The position numbers and the translations under genes are program-made. The notes under the pieces are model-generated. The model saw only the letters and a program-made list of their open reading frames with translations. It searched no databases and was not told where the DNA came from. Below, one piece after another: positions 49,052 to 58,086 of a stretch of 64,000 nucleotides of DNA. Numbering within the stretch: position 1 is the stretch's first letter; every line of letters begins with the position of its first letter. Origin of the DNA: Pseudomonas graminis. GTDB lineage: Bacteria > Pseudomonadota > Gammaproteobacteria > Pseudomonadales > Pseudomonadaceae. Location: positions 2,879,001 through 2,943,000 of the forward strand of contig NZ_CP053746.1 of NCBI RefSeq assembly GCF_013201545.1, in the 5' to 3' direction.

Positions 49052-49726
49052 ATGACTGAGAAAAGAGCGGTAATCCTGCTGTCTGGCGGGCTGGACTCGG
49101 CCACCGTGGTGGCGATGGCCAAGGCCGATGGCTTCAGCTGCTACACGATGAGTTTTGACTACGGCCAACGGCATCGTGCCGAGCTGCAGGCGGCGGAGCG
49201 TGTAGCAGCGGATATGGGCGTGGTCGAACACAAGGTCATCGGCCTTAACCTCAATGGCATTGGCGGTTCCGCGCTGACCGACAGCAACATCGCGGTGCCG
49301 GAGACGCCGGGCGAGGGCATTCCGGTCACGTACGTGCCGGCGCGCAATACCGTTTTCCTCTCTCTCGCGTTGGGCTGGGCGGAAGTGCTTGGTGCCCGGG
49401 ACATCTTCATTGGCGTCAACGCCGTGGATTACTCCGGCTACCCGGATTGCCGTCCGGAGTTCGTCGAGTCGTTCGAGCGCATGGCCAATCTCGCCACAAA
49501 GGCTGGTGTCGAAGGTGAGGGCTTCACGATACAGGCGCCGCTGCAGATGCTAAGCAAGGCCGATATCGTCAAAACCGGTACGCGTCTGGGTGTGGATTAC
49601 GCATTGACGGTTTCCTGCTATCAGGCCGACGAGCAGGGACGTGCGTGCGGGAAATGCGACAGCTGCCGATTGCGCGCTGAGGGCTTCGCGGCGGCTGGCG
49701 TGACGGACCCAACGCGTTATTTTTAA
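49052..49726 (+). CDS. queC: 7-cyano-7-deazaguanine synthase QueC
   Basis: ATP-dependent enzyme (224 aa) that converts 7-carboxy-7-deazaguanine to preQ0. The PP-loop is [16 protein letters not shown] near residues 7-22. Catalytic regions include [11 protein letters not shown] and [21 protein letters not shown]. Zinc-binding cysteines at the C-terminus are [22 protein letters not shown] chose ATG 49052, which matches the short N-termini of Pseudomonas QueC; ATG 49037, in the same frame and 15 bp earlier, abuts queE directly and is the alternative. Confidence 0.93.
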   Translation: MTEKRAVILLSGGLDSATVVAMAKADGFSCYTMSFDYGQRHRAELQAAERVAADMGVVEHKVIGLNLNGIGGSALTDSNIAVPETPGEGIPVTYVPARNTVFLSLALGWAEVLGARDIFIGVNAVDYSGYPDCRPEFVESFERMANLATKAGVEGEGFTIQAPLQMLSKADIVKTGTRLGVDYALTVSCYQADEQGRACGKCDSCRLRAEGFAAAGVTDPTRYF

Positions 49727-49789
49727 ATTATTTTCGCTTGGGTGTTGAATTACTGTGAAATATCAGTAATATACGCGCCACAACGAAGC

Positions 49790-49865
49790 GGGTCGTTAGC
49801 TCAGTTGGTAGAGCAGTTGGCTTTTAACCAATTGGTCGTAGGTTCGAATCCCACACGACCCACCA
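49790..49865 (+). tRNA. tRNA-Lys (TTT)
   Basis: 76-nt tRNA with encoded CCA. The acceptor GGGTCGT pairs with ACGACCC. The anticodon loop CTTTTAA carries TTT, and the T-arm loop is TTCGAAT. In P. aeruginosa the tRNA-Lys next to queC (PA0976.1) is one of the integration sites of PAPI/pKLC102-type elements. Confidence 0.97.
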
Positions 49866-49871
49866 TTTCGA

Positions 49872-49916
49872 AAATCTGGAAGGCCCATGCAAATGCGGAT
49901 TTCCAGATTTTTTTTT
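49872..49916 (+). terminator. Terminator of tRNA-Lys
   Basis: Perfect ten-bp stem AAATCTGGAA/TTCCAGATTT, loop of 19 bases with further pairing, followed by a T-run to 49916. Confidence 0.9.
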
Positions 49917-49974
49917 GCCTGCCTGAAAGCAGCGCCGGGCCTGACTCAAAAACTCATCGCCCCTCGCATCAATC

Positions 49975-51072
49975 TCACGCCTTGCCGAACGTCACGTCCA
50001 GGGACATCGAGTCAGTGTGCCGCATAGGGTTGCTGCCCTGGCCCAAGGTGTCGTCATTTGGATGCTGATAGGTCATTCCAGTGCCCAGTGCTTTGGTCAG
50101 GAACGCGCCCCCCTGTTTCATCTTCTCCGTGGACCCGTCGTACCATCCGGCGATTGTTTTGTTCCCGGCGGAGTCCAGGGACGTGATGCTGTCAGGTGCG
50201 TTGTCAGCAATACTTTGCTTGTCACCGACCTCAAACCCTTTGCCGTCAGTCGCATGGATTGCCGCGTTGCGGCCATCGATGTCGCTGGTATTGATGAAGC
50301 CGTTGTAGAACTCCAGGCGGCTCGCATCAGGCTTGTAGTTGCCGTCCGCGTCGGCCTGTTTGAGCAGGCCCGTCGTATCTGCCTCGTACTTCATCGTCCC
50401 TCTCTGCCCAGGCTCGAGTGACAGTTCGCCTACCAGTTTTTCATTCTTGTCGAACTGGCCAATCTTTATCGCGTGGTCTTGAGTATTGGTGATATTGAGC
50501 GAGTAAGGCCCGCTGCCAGCGGTGGCGGCGTCGCCCACAGCGCCCGGCTTGCCTACGGATTCAGGCGCAGTTGCGGGCTTGGAGGCCGTCAACGTGTCCG
50601 GCGCAGGAATGGAGGCATGAGGAGCGGTCGATTGCGCCTGGGTTAACCCTGGCGTTGCAGCCGGCTGTTGGGACACAGCGTTCGCTGCCATCGGCTGACC
50701 AGCTGCCGAGACTGCCGCTGACTTGCCTTGCGGACTGCCACCGCCTGGGGAAGATGCGCCCGTATCGCCCCGACTTTGCTGCATGAACTGTGCGAGCGCC
50801 TGCATGATTTGCTCGACCAGATTACGTACCGATGCAGCGAGGTCCTGATCGGTGGGATTGGCCGCGCGCTCGCTGGCATTCACTCGGCTGTCACTGTGGT
50901 GCGGCGAGGGTCCGCCGAAGCTCACCGACTGCGCACCGGCACCGGGCGACGCACCAAAATCGATGCCTGCGCCCGCTTGCCGTTGATCAGCGAAACGCCC
51001 TTGGGGCGAGCCAAAATCGCTGTTATGCAAGCCGAACATCTGATCAACAGGCCCACTCACTTTCGTCGACAT
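49975..51072 (-). CDS. Harpin-like, HrpL-box-driven putative type III secreted protein
   Basis: 365-aa protein with no signal peptide, no membrane segment and no cysteine. The first 70 residues are rich in Ser, Gly, Gln, Asp and Pro (start MSTKVSGPVDQMFGLHNSDF), as in type III secretion signals. An amphipathic helix LAASVRNLVEQIMQALAQFM follows, like the helices of HrpZ/HrpW/Hpa1 harpins, then a Gly/Ser/Pro/Ala-rich linker (about 105-195). A separate C-terminal domain (about 198-365) begins GPYSLNITNTQDHAIKIG and ends MSLDVTFGKA; it looks like an all-beta sandwich, possibly thaumatin-like, but I do not recognise the family. I use ATG 51072 because the longer frame to 51111 would run into the hrp promoter. 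A near-perfect HrpL box lies 29 bp upstream. Confidence 0.78.
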   Translation of the reverse strand: MSTKVSGPVDQMFGLHNSDFGSPQGRFADQRQAGAGIDFGASPGAGAQSVSFGGPSPHHSDSRVNASERAANPTDQDLAASVRNLVEQIMQALAQFMQQSRGDTGASSPGGGSPQGKSAAVSAAGQPMAANAVSQQPAATPGLTQAQSTAPHASIPAPDTLTASKPATAPESVGKPGAVGDAATAGSGPYSLNITNTQDHAIKIGQFDKNEKLVGELSLEPGQRGTMKYEADTTGLLKQADADGNYKPDASRLEFYNGFINTSDIDGRNAAIHATDGKGFEVGDKQSIADNAPDSITSLDSAGNKTIAGWYDGSTEKMKQGGAFLTKALGTGMTYQHPNDDTLGQGSNPMRHTDSMSLDVTFGKA

Positions 51073-51101
51073 ACGCCACCCGCTCTGGACTTTATACCGC
51101 G

Positions 51102-51129
51102 TGTGTGGCACCGGATCCGCTTTGGTTCC
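51102..51129 (-). promoter_or_regulatory. HrpL-type (hrp box) promoter
   Basis: On the minus strand: GGAACC (51129-51124), 15-bp spacer, CCACACA (51108-51102). This fits the HrpL sigma consensus GGAACC-N15/16-CCACNNA at every fixed position. It lies 29 bp before ATG 51072. Confidence 0.88.
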
Positions 51130-51189
51130 ATCGTCCCATGCTATGGGGCCAAGGCCGTTTCTTTTGACGCGCGGTGTATGAGCGTTCGC

Positions 51190-51504
51190 TTAGATAAGGG
51201 AGAGCAGCGTTTCCAGCTGACCGCGTTCCCAAGTGCTCAGCAGCTCAAGCGGATCAGTGGCGTAGCGTTGGCGGGCGTCAAACATGTAGAGACGGCCTTC
51301 GGGGCTGAGGCAGCGGTCGCAGTGATCCAGGGCATTGTGCTCTTTGTAAAACGTGACCAGCCAGCCATCAACCTCTACGGTCATCAGGCCGCTGTCGATG
51401 TCGACTTGAGCGTCGCCGCCCACCCGACGCATCACCCGAATGCCGAGGGCGATGTCACGCAGCACCTGACAGGTGTCACGGGAAGTAAGAGGCTTTGCTG
51501 TCAA
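51190..51504 (-). CDS. Small DUF7693-like protein
   Basis: 104 aa from TTG 51504, which has AAGGA eight bases upstream; an upstream ATG (51579) keeps the frame open but has no ribosome site. The residues TSRDTCQVLRDIALGIRVMR, VDGWLVTFYKEHNALDHCD, SPEGRLYMFDA and TDPLELLSTWERGQLETLL match the plan of a short Pseudomonas family I know as DUF7693. Function is unknown. It lies just upstream of the HrpL-box gene on the same strand, but the hrp box sits between them, so they are separate transcripts. Confidence 0.65.
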   Translation of the reverse strand: MTAKPLTSRDTCQVLRDIALGIRVMRRVGGDAQVDIDSGLMTVEVDGWLVTFYKEHNALDHCDRCLSPEGRLYMFDARQRYATDPLELLSTWERGQLETLLSLI

Positions 51505-51637
51505 ATGGACTTTCCTTGATGGCTCAGCTTGAAGGGCGGTTACTTGAAAATGTCTACCCAAGGTACGTGCCAGTGGCATCGTTTTGATAGCTCCGCGTCA
51601 TTTTTTGGATTGTCCATGACTGATGCAGAGCTCAGTG

Positions 51638-52558
51638 TCAGTGCCGCAGGCAGGAAGTCGTTTCAACCGTTGAAGCGATGAGGTCGCGCAGCCACATGTG
51701 CGCGGGATCGCGGTGCAGGCGCTCTGGCCATAGCATCAACATTTCAAACCCGGGGATAACGAGAGGAGGATCCTGGACATGCAAGGCAGCCTCGTCTTGC
51801 ACCATCCTCTGCGGCACGACTGCCACCAGATCACTGTGCGTCAGGGCCGAAATAAGTGAGTTGAAGTTGGGCACCGACAACACCACTTGGCGTTGCAGAC
51901 CTTTGATCGCCAATGCCTGATCAGTGGTGCCAGTAAAGCCTGCGCCGTTGGGGGACATGATGGCGTGTTCAAGGGCGCAAAACGCTTTGAGGGTCAGCTT
52001 TGACTGGAAGGCTGGGTGCCCGTGCCGGCCGGCCAGGACGTAGCGTTCGTGGACCAGCGAGCGTTGACGCAACGTCGGCGGAGCTTCGTCGCGAATGTGC
52101 AGAGCGAGATCGAGACGACCACCTTCCAGGTCGCTGGCAAGGTCGAGAGGGTGCTTGTTCAGCAGCGCCAACCGAGTCTTCGGCGCGATGTTCCTGATCC
52201 GTCGCAGCGACGGCCAGACAAGAGCGGTGGTGGCGTAGTCGCTGGCGGCTACTTTCCAGGTTTGATTTGAGGATCCGGGGTCAAATGCATCAGCAGGGCT
52301 CAATGCGCTGTTCAAGGCTGCCAGCGCTTCGCTCAACGGCTTGCGCAATTCGCGGGCGCGTTCCGTGGGCAGCATGCCTCGGGGGCCTGGCAAGAGCAGA
52401 GGATCGGCCAGCATCTCCCTGAGCCTGCCCAACTGCAGGCTGACAGTTGGCTGCGATAGGTTGAGGACGCGTGCCGCGCGCGTCACATTCAGTTCAGCCA
52501 GCAAGACATCGAGCGTCAGCAGCAGATTGAGGTCCAGTCGGCGCAAGATATTGTGCAT
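51638..52558 (-). CDS. LysR-family transcriptional regulator
   Basis: 306-aa regulator with an N-terminal helix-turn-helix (LNVTRAARVLNLSQPTVSLQ, about residues 23-42) and a LysR substrate-binding domain (about 95-300). The sequence NLLLTLDVLLAELNVTRAAR resembles the NodD/LeuO-type branch. It is divergent from an oxidoreductase gene (86 bp between start codons), so it probably controls that gene. The inducer is unknown. Confidence 0.88.
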   Translation of the reverse strand: MHNILRRLDLNLLLTLDVLLAELNVTRAARVLNLSQPTVSLQLGRLREMLADPLLLPGPRGMLPTERARELRKPLSEALAALNSALSPADAFDPGSSNQTWKVAASDYATTALVWPSLRRIRNIAPKTRLALLNKHPLDLASDLEGGRLDLALHIRDEAPPTLRQRSLVHERYVLAGRHGHPAFQSKLTLKAFCALEHAIMSPNGAGFTGTTDQALAIKGLQRQVVLSVPNFNSLISALTHSDLVAVVPQRMVQDEAALHVQDPPLVIPGFEMLMLWPERLHRDPAHMWLRDLIASTVETTSCLRH

Positions 52559-52643
52559 GCAAATACCAGCTGTTTCGGGAATTCATTTCTAGCATAGCGC
52601 GATCGCCGCTACGGTGAGGCATCCATCCCATCCGGAGCCTCTT

Positions 52644-53429
52644 GTGAACATACTGTTGATCTACGCCCACCCTGAATCTCGCTCTCTCAATGGCTCGCTG
52701 AGGGACTTTGCGATCGCCCATCTCAAGGCGGCTGGCCATGAAGTGGAAATATCGGATCTCTACAAAATGAAGTGGAAGGCGGCGCTTGACCCTGACGACG
52801 CACCTGGTTACGACCCCAGCACGCCTTTCAATCCCGCCGTTGAGTCACACCGAGTGTTCTCCGCCGGTGTCCAGCCCCACGACATCGAGATTGAGCAAGC
52901 CAAGTTACAGTGGGCTGATGCCGTGGTGTTCCAGTTTCCACTGTGGTGGTTTTCGATGCCGGCGATCCTCAAGGGCTGGGTCGATCGAGTGTATGCCTAT
53001 GGTTTTGCCTATGGTGTGGGCGAGCACAGTGAAAGCCATTGGGGTGATCGCTACGGCGAGGGCCGGATGGCCGGGAAGCGCGCGATGCTCGCGGTCACTA
53101 TGGGCGGATGGGAGTCTCACTACAGCAAACGCGGGGTGAACGGTGCGTTGAATGACGTGCTCTTTCCGATACAGCACGGGGTGCTGTTTTACCCCGGGTT
53201 TACAGTCCTGCCGCCTTTCCCGATCTATAAAACCGGCAAGGTCGACGCTGTCCGGTTCGACCAGCTGTGCGCTGAATATGCGACGCGGCTGGATAACCTC
53301 TTCACCGATCCGCCACTGCCGTTTCGTCGACAGAATGCCGGCGATTATGAGATCCCGGCGCTCACGCTCAAGCCGCACCTGGCGCCGGGGCGCCACGACT
53401 TTGGGATCCATTACACCGACGGCGATTAA
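52644..53429 (+). CDS. Flavodoxin-fold NAD(P)H oxidoreductase
   Basis: 261-aa protein of the NQO1/MdaB/KefF-type flavin reductase family. The GTG at 52644 ([20 protein letters not shown]) has GGAG eight bases upstream and gives the FMN-binding start. [25 protein letters not shown] is the family active-site segment, followed by [11 protein letters not shown]. It reduces quinones or related compounds; the substrate is unknown. Divergent from the LysR gene. Confidence 0.85.
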   Translation: MNILLIYAHPESRSLNGSLRDFAIAHLKAAGHEVEISDLYKMKWKAALDPDDAPGYDPSTPFNPAVESHRVFSAGVQPHDIEIEQAKLQWADAVVFQFPLWWFSMPAILKGWVDRVYAYGFAYGVGEHSESHWGDRYGEGRMAGKRAMLAVTMGGWESHYSKRGVNGALNDVLFPIQHGVLFYPGFTVLPPFPIYKTGKVDAVRFDQLCAEYATRLDNLFTDPPLPFRRQNAGDYEIPALTLKPHLAPGRHDFGIHYTDGD

Positions 53430-53575
53430 AACTGAAGCAATCGTGCGGACCTCGGTTCGAACCCTCCGACCAACGCCACGTCCTGTCCTTCAAGTCAGAT
53501 TTTCCACGGCCGATACAGAGGAAAGCTGTCGCGTATGCACGCATCCGCTCAGCGATCCTTTCTAGCGAGCCGACG

Positions 53576-55603
53576 ATGAACCCATTCAATCTCTTTAACC
53601 GAACCCGTGCCAACCGCCAGGAAGCGATCAGCATTAATTGCACTGCTGGCGAACTGGACCGTGCCCTCGCGGCCGTGCGTTCGGCTCCCGTTCTGGTGAC
53701 AGGCTTCGTCTCTCCGCACCTGGATATCGATCAAGTCGCTGCGCGTATCAAGCAGCGCTTTCCCGACAGCGTGCTGAGCCTGTGCACCACCTCCGGCGAG
53801 CTGTGCAACAGTGCGACCGGTTTGTATTGTGCGACCGGCGATCGATGGGACCGCATCGTTCTGCAGCTCTTCGAACGCAGCGTAATTGCCTCCGCTGAAG
53901 TGGTGATGGTGCCGCTGGAATGCGAAGACATCCGCGGCGGAGGCAAGCGCATGGAGATGCGTGAGCGCATCGAAAAACTGGTCAACAACATCAAGCGTGC
54001 GCAGGTCAGCACCACCATCGATCATCGCGACACCTTGGCCTATGTGGTGTTCGATGGCTTGTCAGCGTCCGAATCGTTCTTCATGGAAGCGCTGTATGAA
54101 TCCGGGCGCTTTCCCTGCCTCTTTGTAGGAGGCTCCGCCGGCGGCAAGTCGGATTTCAAGAAGACGCTGATCCACGACGGCCAGCGCAGCTATCAGAATC
54201 ATGCGCAGATTGTCTTCATCAAGACCGCCGCCGACATACGGTTTGGCGTGTTCAAAAGTCAGAATTTCCAGCCCGCCGGGCTGACCTTCAGTGTCCTGAC
54301 CGCATCTGTCGAAGACCGCACTATCGATCAGGTGATCGACAGCAAGGGCAACATCATGAGCATGGTCCAGGCGCTGTGTAACGCCTTCGATTGTGACGCC
54401 CACGCCCTCGAGAAGAACCTGGCTGATTACTCCTTTGCCATTCGGGTGGGCAGCGAGTTGTTCGTGCGCTCCATCGCCCGCATCGACCATGCGCAGCAGA
54501 TCATTCAGCTGTTCTGCGACGTGGCTCCCGGCGAGGAACTGGTAATGGTCAAGCGCACGCCGTTGCGCGAAGCCACCCGCGTGGATTACGAGCAATTCCT
54601 GCGCGGCAAAGGCGGGCAGCCCGTCGCGGCGATCCTCAACGACTGCATCTTGCGTCGGGCCAACAACGGCAAGGACCTGGGCAGCATGACCGGATTGTTC
54701 GGTGACGTACCGCTGGTGGGTTTCTCGACCTTTGGTGAAATTCTCGGCCTGAACCTAAACCAGACGCTCACCGCGATCTTCTTCTTTCGCGTGGCAAAAG
54801 GCGCGTCATTCACGGATGAGTACGTGGACAATTTCATTGCCCACTATGGCGAATTCAAGGCGTTTTTCCTGCGCCGTCAGCTCAAGAAAATGGTGGGCTT
54901 GAATCACGTCATCGTGAAGCAGATCGAGTCGTTCAAGCTCAACGATTTCAACAACGCCCTGGATACCCGCGGGCTGGATACCAAAATCCTGCCTGTCTTC
55001 GAAGGCCTCGCCGCACTGGGTCGGGTGCTTGCCCAGGCCGGTCAGCAGCAGGAAGAGATGTCCACGCAAATCAAGCACTACTCCGGCGAGCTGCACCTGT
55101 CGATGGACGATCTCGCCGGTACGATTGACCAGCAGAACACCGTCTCGACAAACGCCGGCAATACCGTTGTAGCGCTGGTCAGCCAGGCGGACGAAGCAGT
55201 GGTCGGCGCACGAGCCCTTGCGGAATCGAGCCTGCGCATCCAGTCCATCGTGCAGGTGATTCAACAGATCGCCGGCCAGACCAATCTGCTGGCGCTCAAC
55301 GCCGCCATTGAAGCCGCACGGGCAGGGGATCTGGGCCGAGGCTTTGCGGTGGTCGCCGACGAAGTGCGCAAGCTGGCGGAAATCACCCGCAAGAACGCGG
55401 CGGAAATCGGCGTCGACATCGACCTGCTCTCCAGCGAGATCCAGCGGGTGGCGCAGCAGATCGAGGACCAGTCCACCGGCGTCGGCGCGCTGCGCGAAAT
55501 GCTCGACTCTCTGGAACATTCTAACCAGGCCACCGAAGGCACGGCCCGGCGCACTAAAGCCATCGCCGATACCCTGACCGGCTTGACCCACGCCAGAGCT
55601 TGA
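53576..55603 (+). CDS. Soluble chemoreceptor with FIST sensory domains
   Basis: 675-aa protein with no transmembrane helix. The N-terminal half is FIST_N (about residues 30-230) followed by FIST_C (about 240-400), a small-molecule-sensing module often linked to amino acids. A coiled-coil region leads to an MCP signalling hairpin whose tip [20 protein letters not shown] lies at about residues 563-582 and continues to [20 protein letters not shown]. Helices after the tip are short. It can therefore feed CheA/CheW from the cytoplasm. No che genes are in the window. Confidence 0.87.
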   Translation: MNPFNLFNRTRANRQEAISINCTAGELDRALAAVRSAPVLVTGFVSPHLDIDQVAARIKQRFPDSVLSLCTTSGELCNSATGLYCATGDRWDRIVLQLFERSVIASAEVVMVPLECEDIRGGGKRMEMRERIEKLVNNIKRAQVSTTIDHRDTLAYVVFDGLSASESFFMEALYESGRFPCLFVGGSAGGKSDFKKTLIHDGQRSYQNHAQIVFIKTAADIRFGVFKSQNFQPAGLTFSVLTASVEDRTIDQVIDSKGNIMSMVQALCNAFDCDAHALEKNLADYSFAIRVGSELFVRSIARIDHAQQIIQLFCDVAPGEELVMVKRTPLREATRVDYEQFLRGKGGQPVAAILNDCILRRANNGKDLGSMTGLFGDVPLVGFSTFGEILGLNLNQTLTAIFFFRVAKGASFTDEYVDNFIAHYGEFKAFFLRRQLKKMVGLNHVIVKQIESFKLNDFNNALDTRGLDTKILPVFEGLAALGRVLAQAGQQQEEMSTQIKHYSGELHLSMDDLAGTIDQQNTVSTNAGNTVVALVSQADEAVVGARALAESSLRIQSIVQVIQQIAGQTNLLALNAAIEAARAGDLGRGFAVVADEVRKLAEITRKNAAEIGVDIDLLSSEIQRVAQQIEDQSTGVGALREMLDSLEHSNQATEGTARRTKAIADTLTGLTHARA

Positions 55604-55656
55604 CCCACGATGCCTGATTGTCGGCGATCAACGACCGCAGGGATCAAGAGTGAGTT

Positions 55657-56466
55657 ATGGCGAAAAGACCGTCGATAGAGCAGCGCCGCGAGTTCGGCAA
55701 TTTCCTGTCCAGCCGGCGGGCGCGGCTTGATCCGAAGGACTTCGGTCTGCCGGAAGGGCCGCGGCGCACGCCCGGATTGCGTCGCGAAGAGGTAGCGGCG
55801 CTCGCCGGGGTCAGCGTCAGCTGGTACACCTGGCTTGAACAGGGCCGCGACATTCAGCCCTCGCCGGACGCGCTGCAACGGATCTCCAAAGTCCTCAAGC
55901 TTGATCGTGTGGAGTCTGCGCATCTGTATGCGCTGTCCTCACTGGAGGTGCCGGCTGCTGCGACCGGGGGCGGGGTAACGGCCGGCCTGGAAATGCTGGT
56001 GCAGGCGATCAACCCCATTCCAGCGTATGTGCGCAACGCCCGGCTCGACATTCTGGCGTGGAACGACGCCATCGCCGAGCTGTTTGTCGACTACGGTTCG
56101 TTGCAGCCCCATGAGCGCAACACGCTGCGTCTGCTTTTTCTGTACATCCCGTACCGAACCATCATTCTGGATTGGGAGCAGATGGCGCGCGGCATGATCA
56201 GTGCGTTTCGGGCATCGCGCGCGCTGGCCCAGGACAAGGCACCGTTCGACAGCCTGATCGAAGAACTTTCGGGCCTGAGCCCCGAATTCAAAGAGTGGTG
56301 GCAGGACACCGAGGTCAAAGGTTTTGAAGAGGGTCGCAAGCGTCTGCTGCATCCTATCAGCGGCCATATCGATTTCACCTATGTCGCGCTGACGCCTGAA
56401 GGACGGCCGGATCTCTCGCTGGTGACTTACATTCCTCGCCACACTGCCTATGACTCACGGTCATAG
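55657..56466 (+). CDS. XRE-type regulator with MmyB-like ligand domain
   Basis: 269-aa regulator. The N-terminal helix-turn-helix (LRREEVAALAGVSVSWYTWL, about 39-58, with the following EQGRDIQPSPDALQRISKVL) is typical of this family, and a PAS-like MmyB ligand-binding domain occupies about 100-265 (NPIPAYVRNARLDILAWNDA). It lies 96 bp upstream of an aldehyde dehydrogenase on the same strand, a recurrent pairing, so control of that gene is likely. Confidence 0.85.
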   Translation: MAKRPSIEQRREFGNFLSSRRARLDPKDFGLPEGPRRTPGLRREEVAALAGVSVSWYTWLEQGRDIQPSPDALQRISKVLKLDRVESAHLYALSSLEVPAAATGGGVTAGLEMLVQAINPIPAYVRNARLDILAWNDAIAELFVDYGSLQPHERNTLRLLFLYIPYRTIILDWEQMARGMISAFRASRALAQDKAPFDSLIEELSGLSPEFKEWWQDTEVKGFEEGRKRLLHPISGHIDFTYVALTPEGRPDLSLVTYIPRHTAYDSRS

Positions 56467-56562
56467 GATAACAAGACGCCTTACTGGCTTTTTCGGGCTT
56501 GCCTAGAGTGACGGTCATCGCAGCGCACATGTGCTGCACCGACCGCCAACGAGGTAATCACG

Positions 56563-57969
56563 ATGTCTGACCTGAGCCCGATCTCCCCCGCAAACGTCGC
56601 TACATCACGCAACCCGGCCACCGGTGAGCTGATTGCCACTTACCCCTTCCAGACGCAAACCGACGTCGAGCAATTGCTGGATGTGAATGCTGCGGCCTTT
56701 CGTTTGTGGCGTGCCACGCCGATGCGCGAGCGCGTGGCGGCCTATCGCCGTCTGGCGGACACCCTGCGTGAGCGCTCGGAATCCTTCGCTGCGCTCATCA
56801 CCGCTGAAATGGGCAAGACCCTGGCGGCGGCCCGTGGAGAAGTGGAGAAGTGCGCGGCCACCATTGAGTGGATTGCCGACAACGGCCCGGGGATTCTTGC
56901 CGATGAGCCCGTCAATGTAGGCAGCGACGACGAGGTCCACGTGTCTTTCTTGCCGATCGGCACCGTGCTGGCGGTGATGCCGTGGAATTTCCCGCTGTGG
57001 CAGGTGATTCGTGCGTCCGGGCCGATCATGCTGTCGGGCAATGGCTTCATGCTCAAGCACGCGCCGAACGTCATGGGCTCGGCTTATGCGCTGCAAGAAG
57101 CGTATGAAGCAGCGGGCTTTCCGAAAGGGCTGTTCACCAACCTCATCGCTGACAACGACACCGTGGCCCGCACCATCGAAGACCCGCGCATCGCCGCCGT
57201 TACCCTGACGGGCAGCATGCGCGCAGGTTCTGCCGTGGCAGCCACGGCGGGCAAGGCGCTCAAGAAGAGCCTGCTGGAGCTGGGCGGTTCGGACGCCTTT
57301 ATTGTGCTGGCTGACGCCAATATCGACCTTGCGGTGAAGGCCGCCGTCGAGGCGCGTTTCCAGAACGCCGGCCAGGTCTGTCTGGCGGCCAAGCGCTTCA
57401 TTCTGGAGGCGCCGATCGCCGAGCAATTCACGCGTCAATTCGTGACAGCGGTCGGGCAGCTGAAAATTGGCGACCCGCTGGACAGCGCAATCAACGTTGG
57501 CCCGATGGCCCGCGCTGATCTGCGCGATGAGCTGGATGGTCAGGTTCAACGCACGATTGCAGCCGGCGCGACGTTGCTGCTGGGCGGGAAGAAGATCGAC
57601 GGCCCCGGCAACTTCTACGCGCCCACCGTGCTGGCTGATGTGAAGCCAGGCATGGCCGCATTCGACGAAGAAACCTTCGGCCCGGTCGCCGCGATCACCA
57701 TTGCCGCCAACGCCGAAGAGGCGATCGTGCTGGCGAACACCAGTGATTACGGATTGGGCGGCAGCCTGTGGACCCAGGACATCCCGCGCGCGCAACGCAT
57801 CGCCCGGCGTCTTGAGACCGGCGGCGTGTTCATCAATGGTTTCCCGGCCACCAACGCGCGGATCCCGGTGGGCGGCGTCAAAAAGAGTGGTTACGGTCGC
57901 GAGCTGTCCCACTTCGGGCTGCGCGAGTTCACCAACGCCCAAGCGGTATGGGCCAAAAGCGTTGACTGA
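56563..57969 (+). CDS. Aldehyde dehydrogenase, succinate-semialdehyde type
   Basis: 468-aa NAD(P)-dependent aldehyde dehydrogenase of the class that oxidises succinate semialdehyde and similar aldehydes. The glutamate general base is in LLELGGSDAFIVL (about 240-252), and the catalytic Cys is in FQNAGQVCLAAKRFI. The coenzyme fold has LTGSMRAGSAVAATAGKALKK and VMPWNFPLWQVIRAS. C-terminal NARIPVGGVKKSGYGRELSH is the family closing motif. Best guess is a GabD/Sad-like enzyme; substrate not proven. Follows the XRE regulator. Confidence 0.88.
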   Translation: MSDLSPISPANVATSRNPATGELIATYPFQTQTDVEQLLDVNAAAFRLWRATPMRERVAAYRRLADTLRERSESFAALITAEMGKTLAAARGEVEKCAATIEWIADNGPGILADEPVNVGSDDEVHVSFLPIGTVLAVMPWNFPLWQVIRASGPIMLSGNGFMLKHAPNVMGSAYALQEAYEAAGFPKGLFTNLIADNDTVARTIEDPRIAAVTLTGSMRAGSAVAATAGKALKKSLLELGGSDAFIVLADANIDLAVKAAVEARFQNAGQVCLAAKRFILEAPIAEQFTRQFVTAVGQLKIGDPLDSAINVGPMARADLRDELDGQVQRTIAAGATLLLGGKKIDGPGNFYAPTVLADVKPGMAAFDEETFGPVAAITIAANAEEAIVLANTSDYGLGGSLWTQDIPRAQRIARRLETGGVFINGFPATNARIPVGGVKKSGYGRELSHFGLREFTNAQAVWAKSVD

Positions 57970-58023
57970 GATTCAGTGAGCGATACCAGCATGGGGAGAA
58001 CCTTTGTCAGCGCCCCATGCTGC

Positions 58024-58054
58024 AAAAAAGCCGTCGCACCCGCGACGGCTTTTT
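58024..58054. terminator. Bidirectional terminator between aldehyde dehydrogenase and RTX gene
   Basis: Perfect 8-bp stem GCCGTCGC/GCGACGGC with a four-base loop, six A before and five T after; it lies between converging genes. Confidence 0.88.
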
Positions 58055-58086
58055 CATGCCTGCCATATGGAAGGGCGTTTCCGGGT

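Noticed and set aside
53453..53463. GGTTCGAACC palindrome resembling a tRNA T-arm
   Set aside because: No acceptor or anticodon pairing around it, so it is not a tRNA remnant that could mark an island end.
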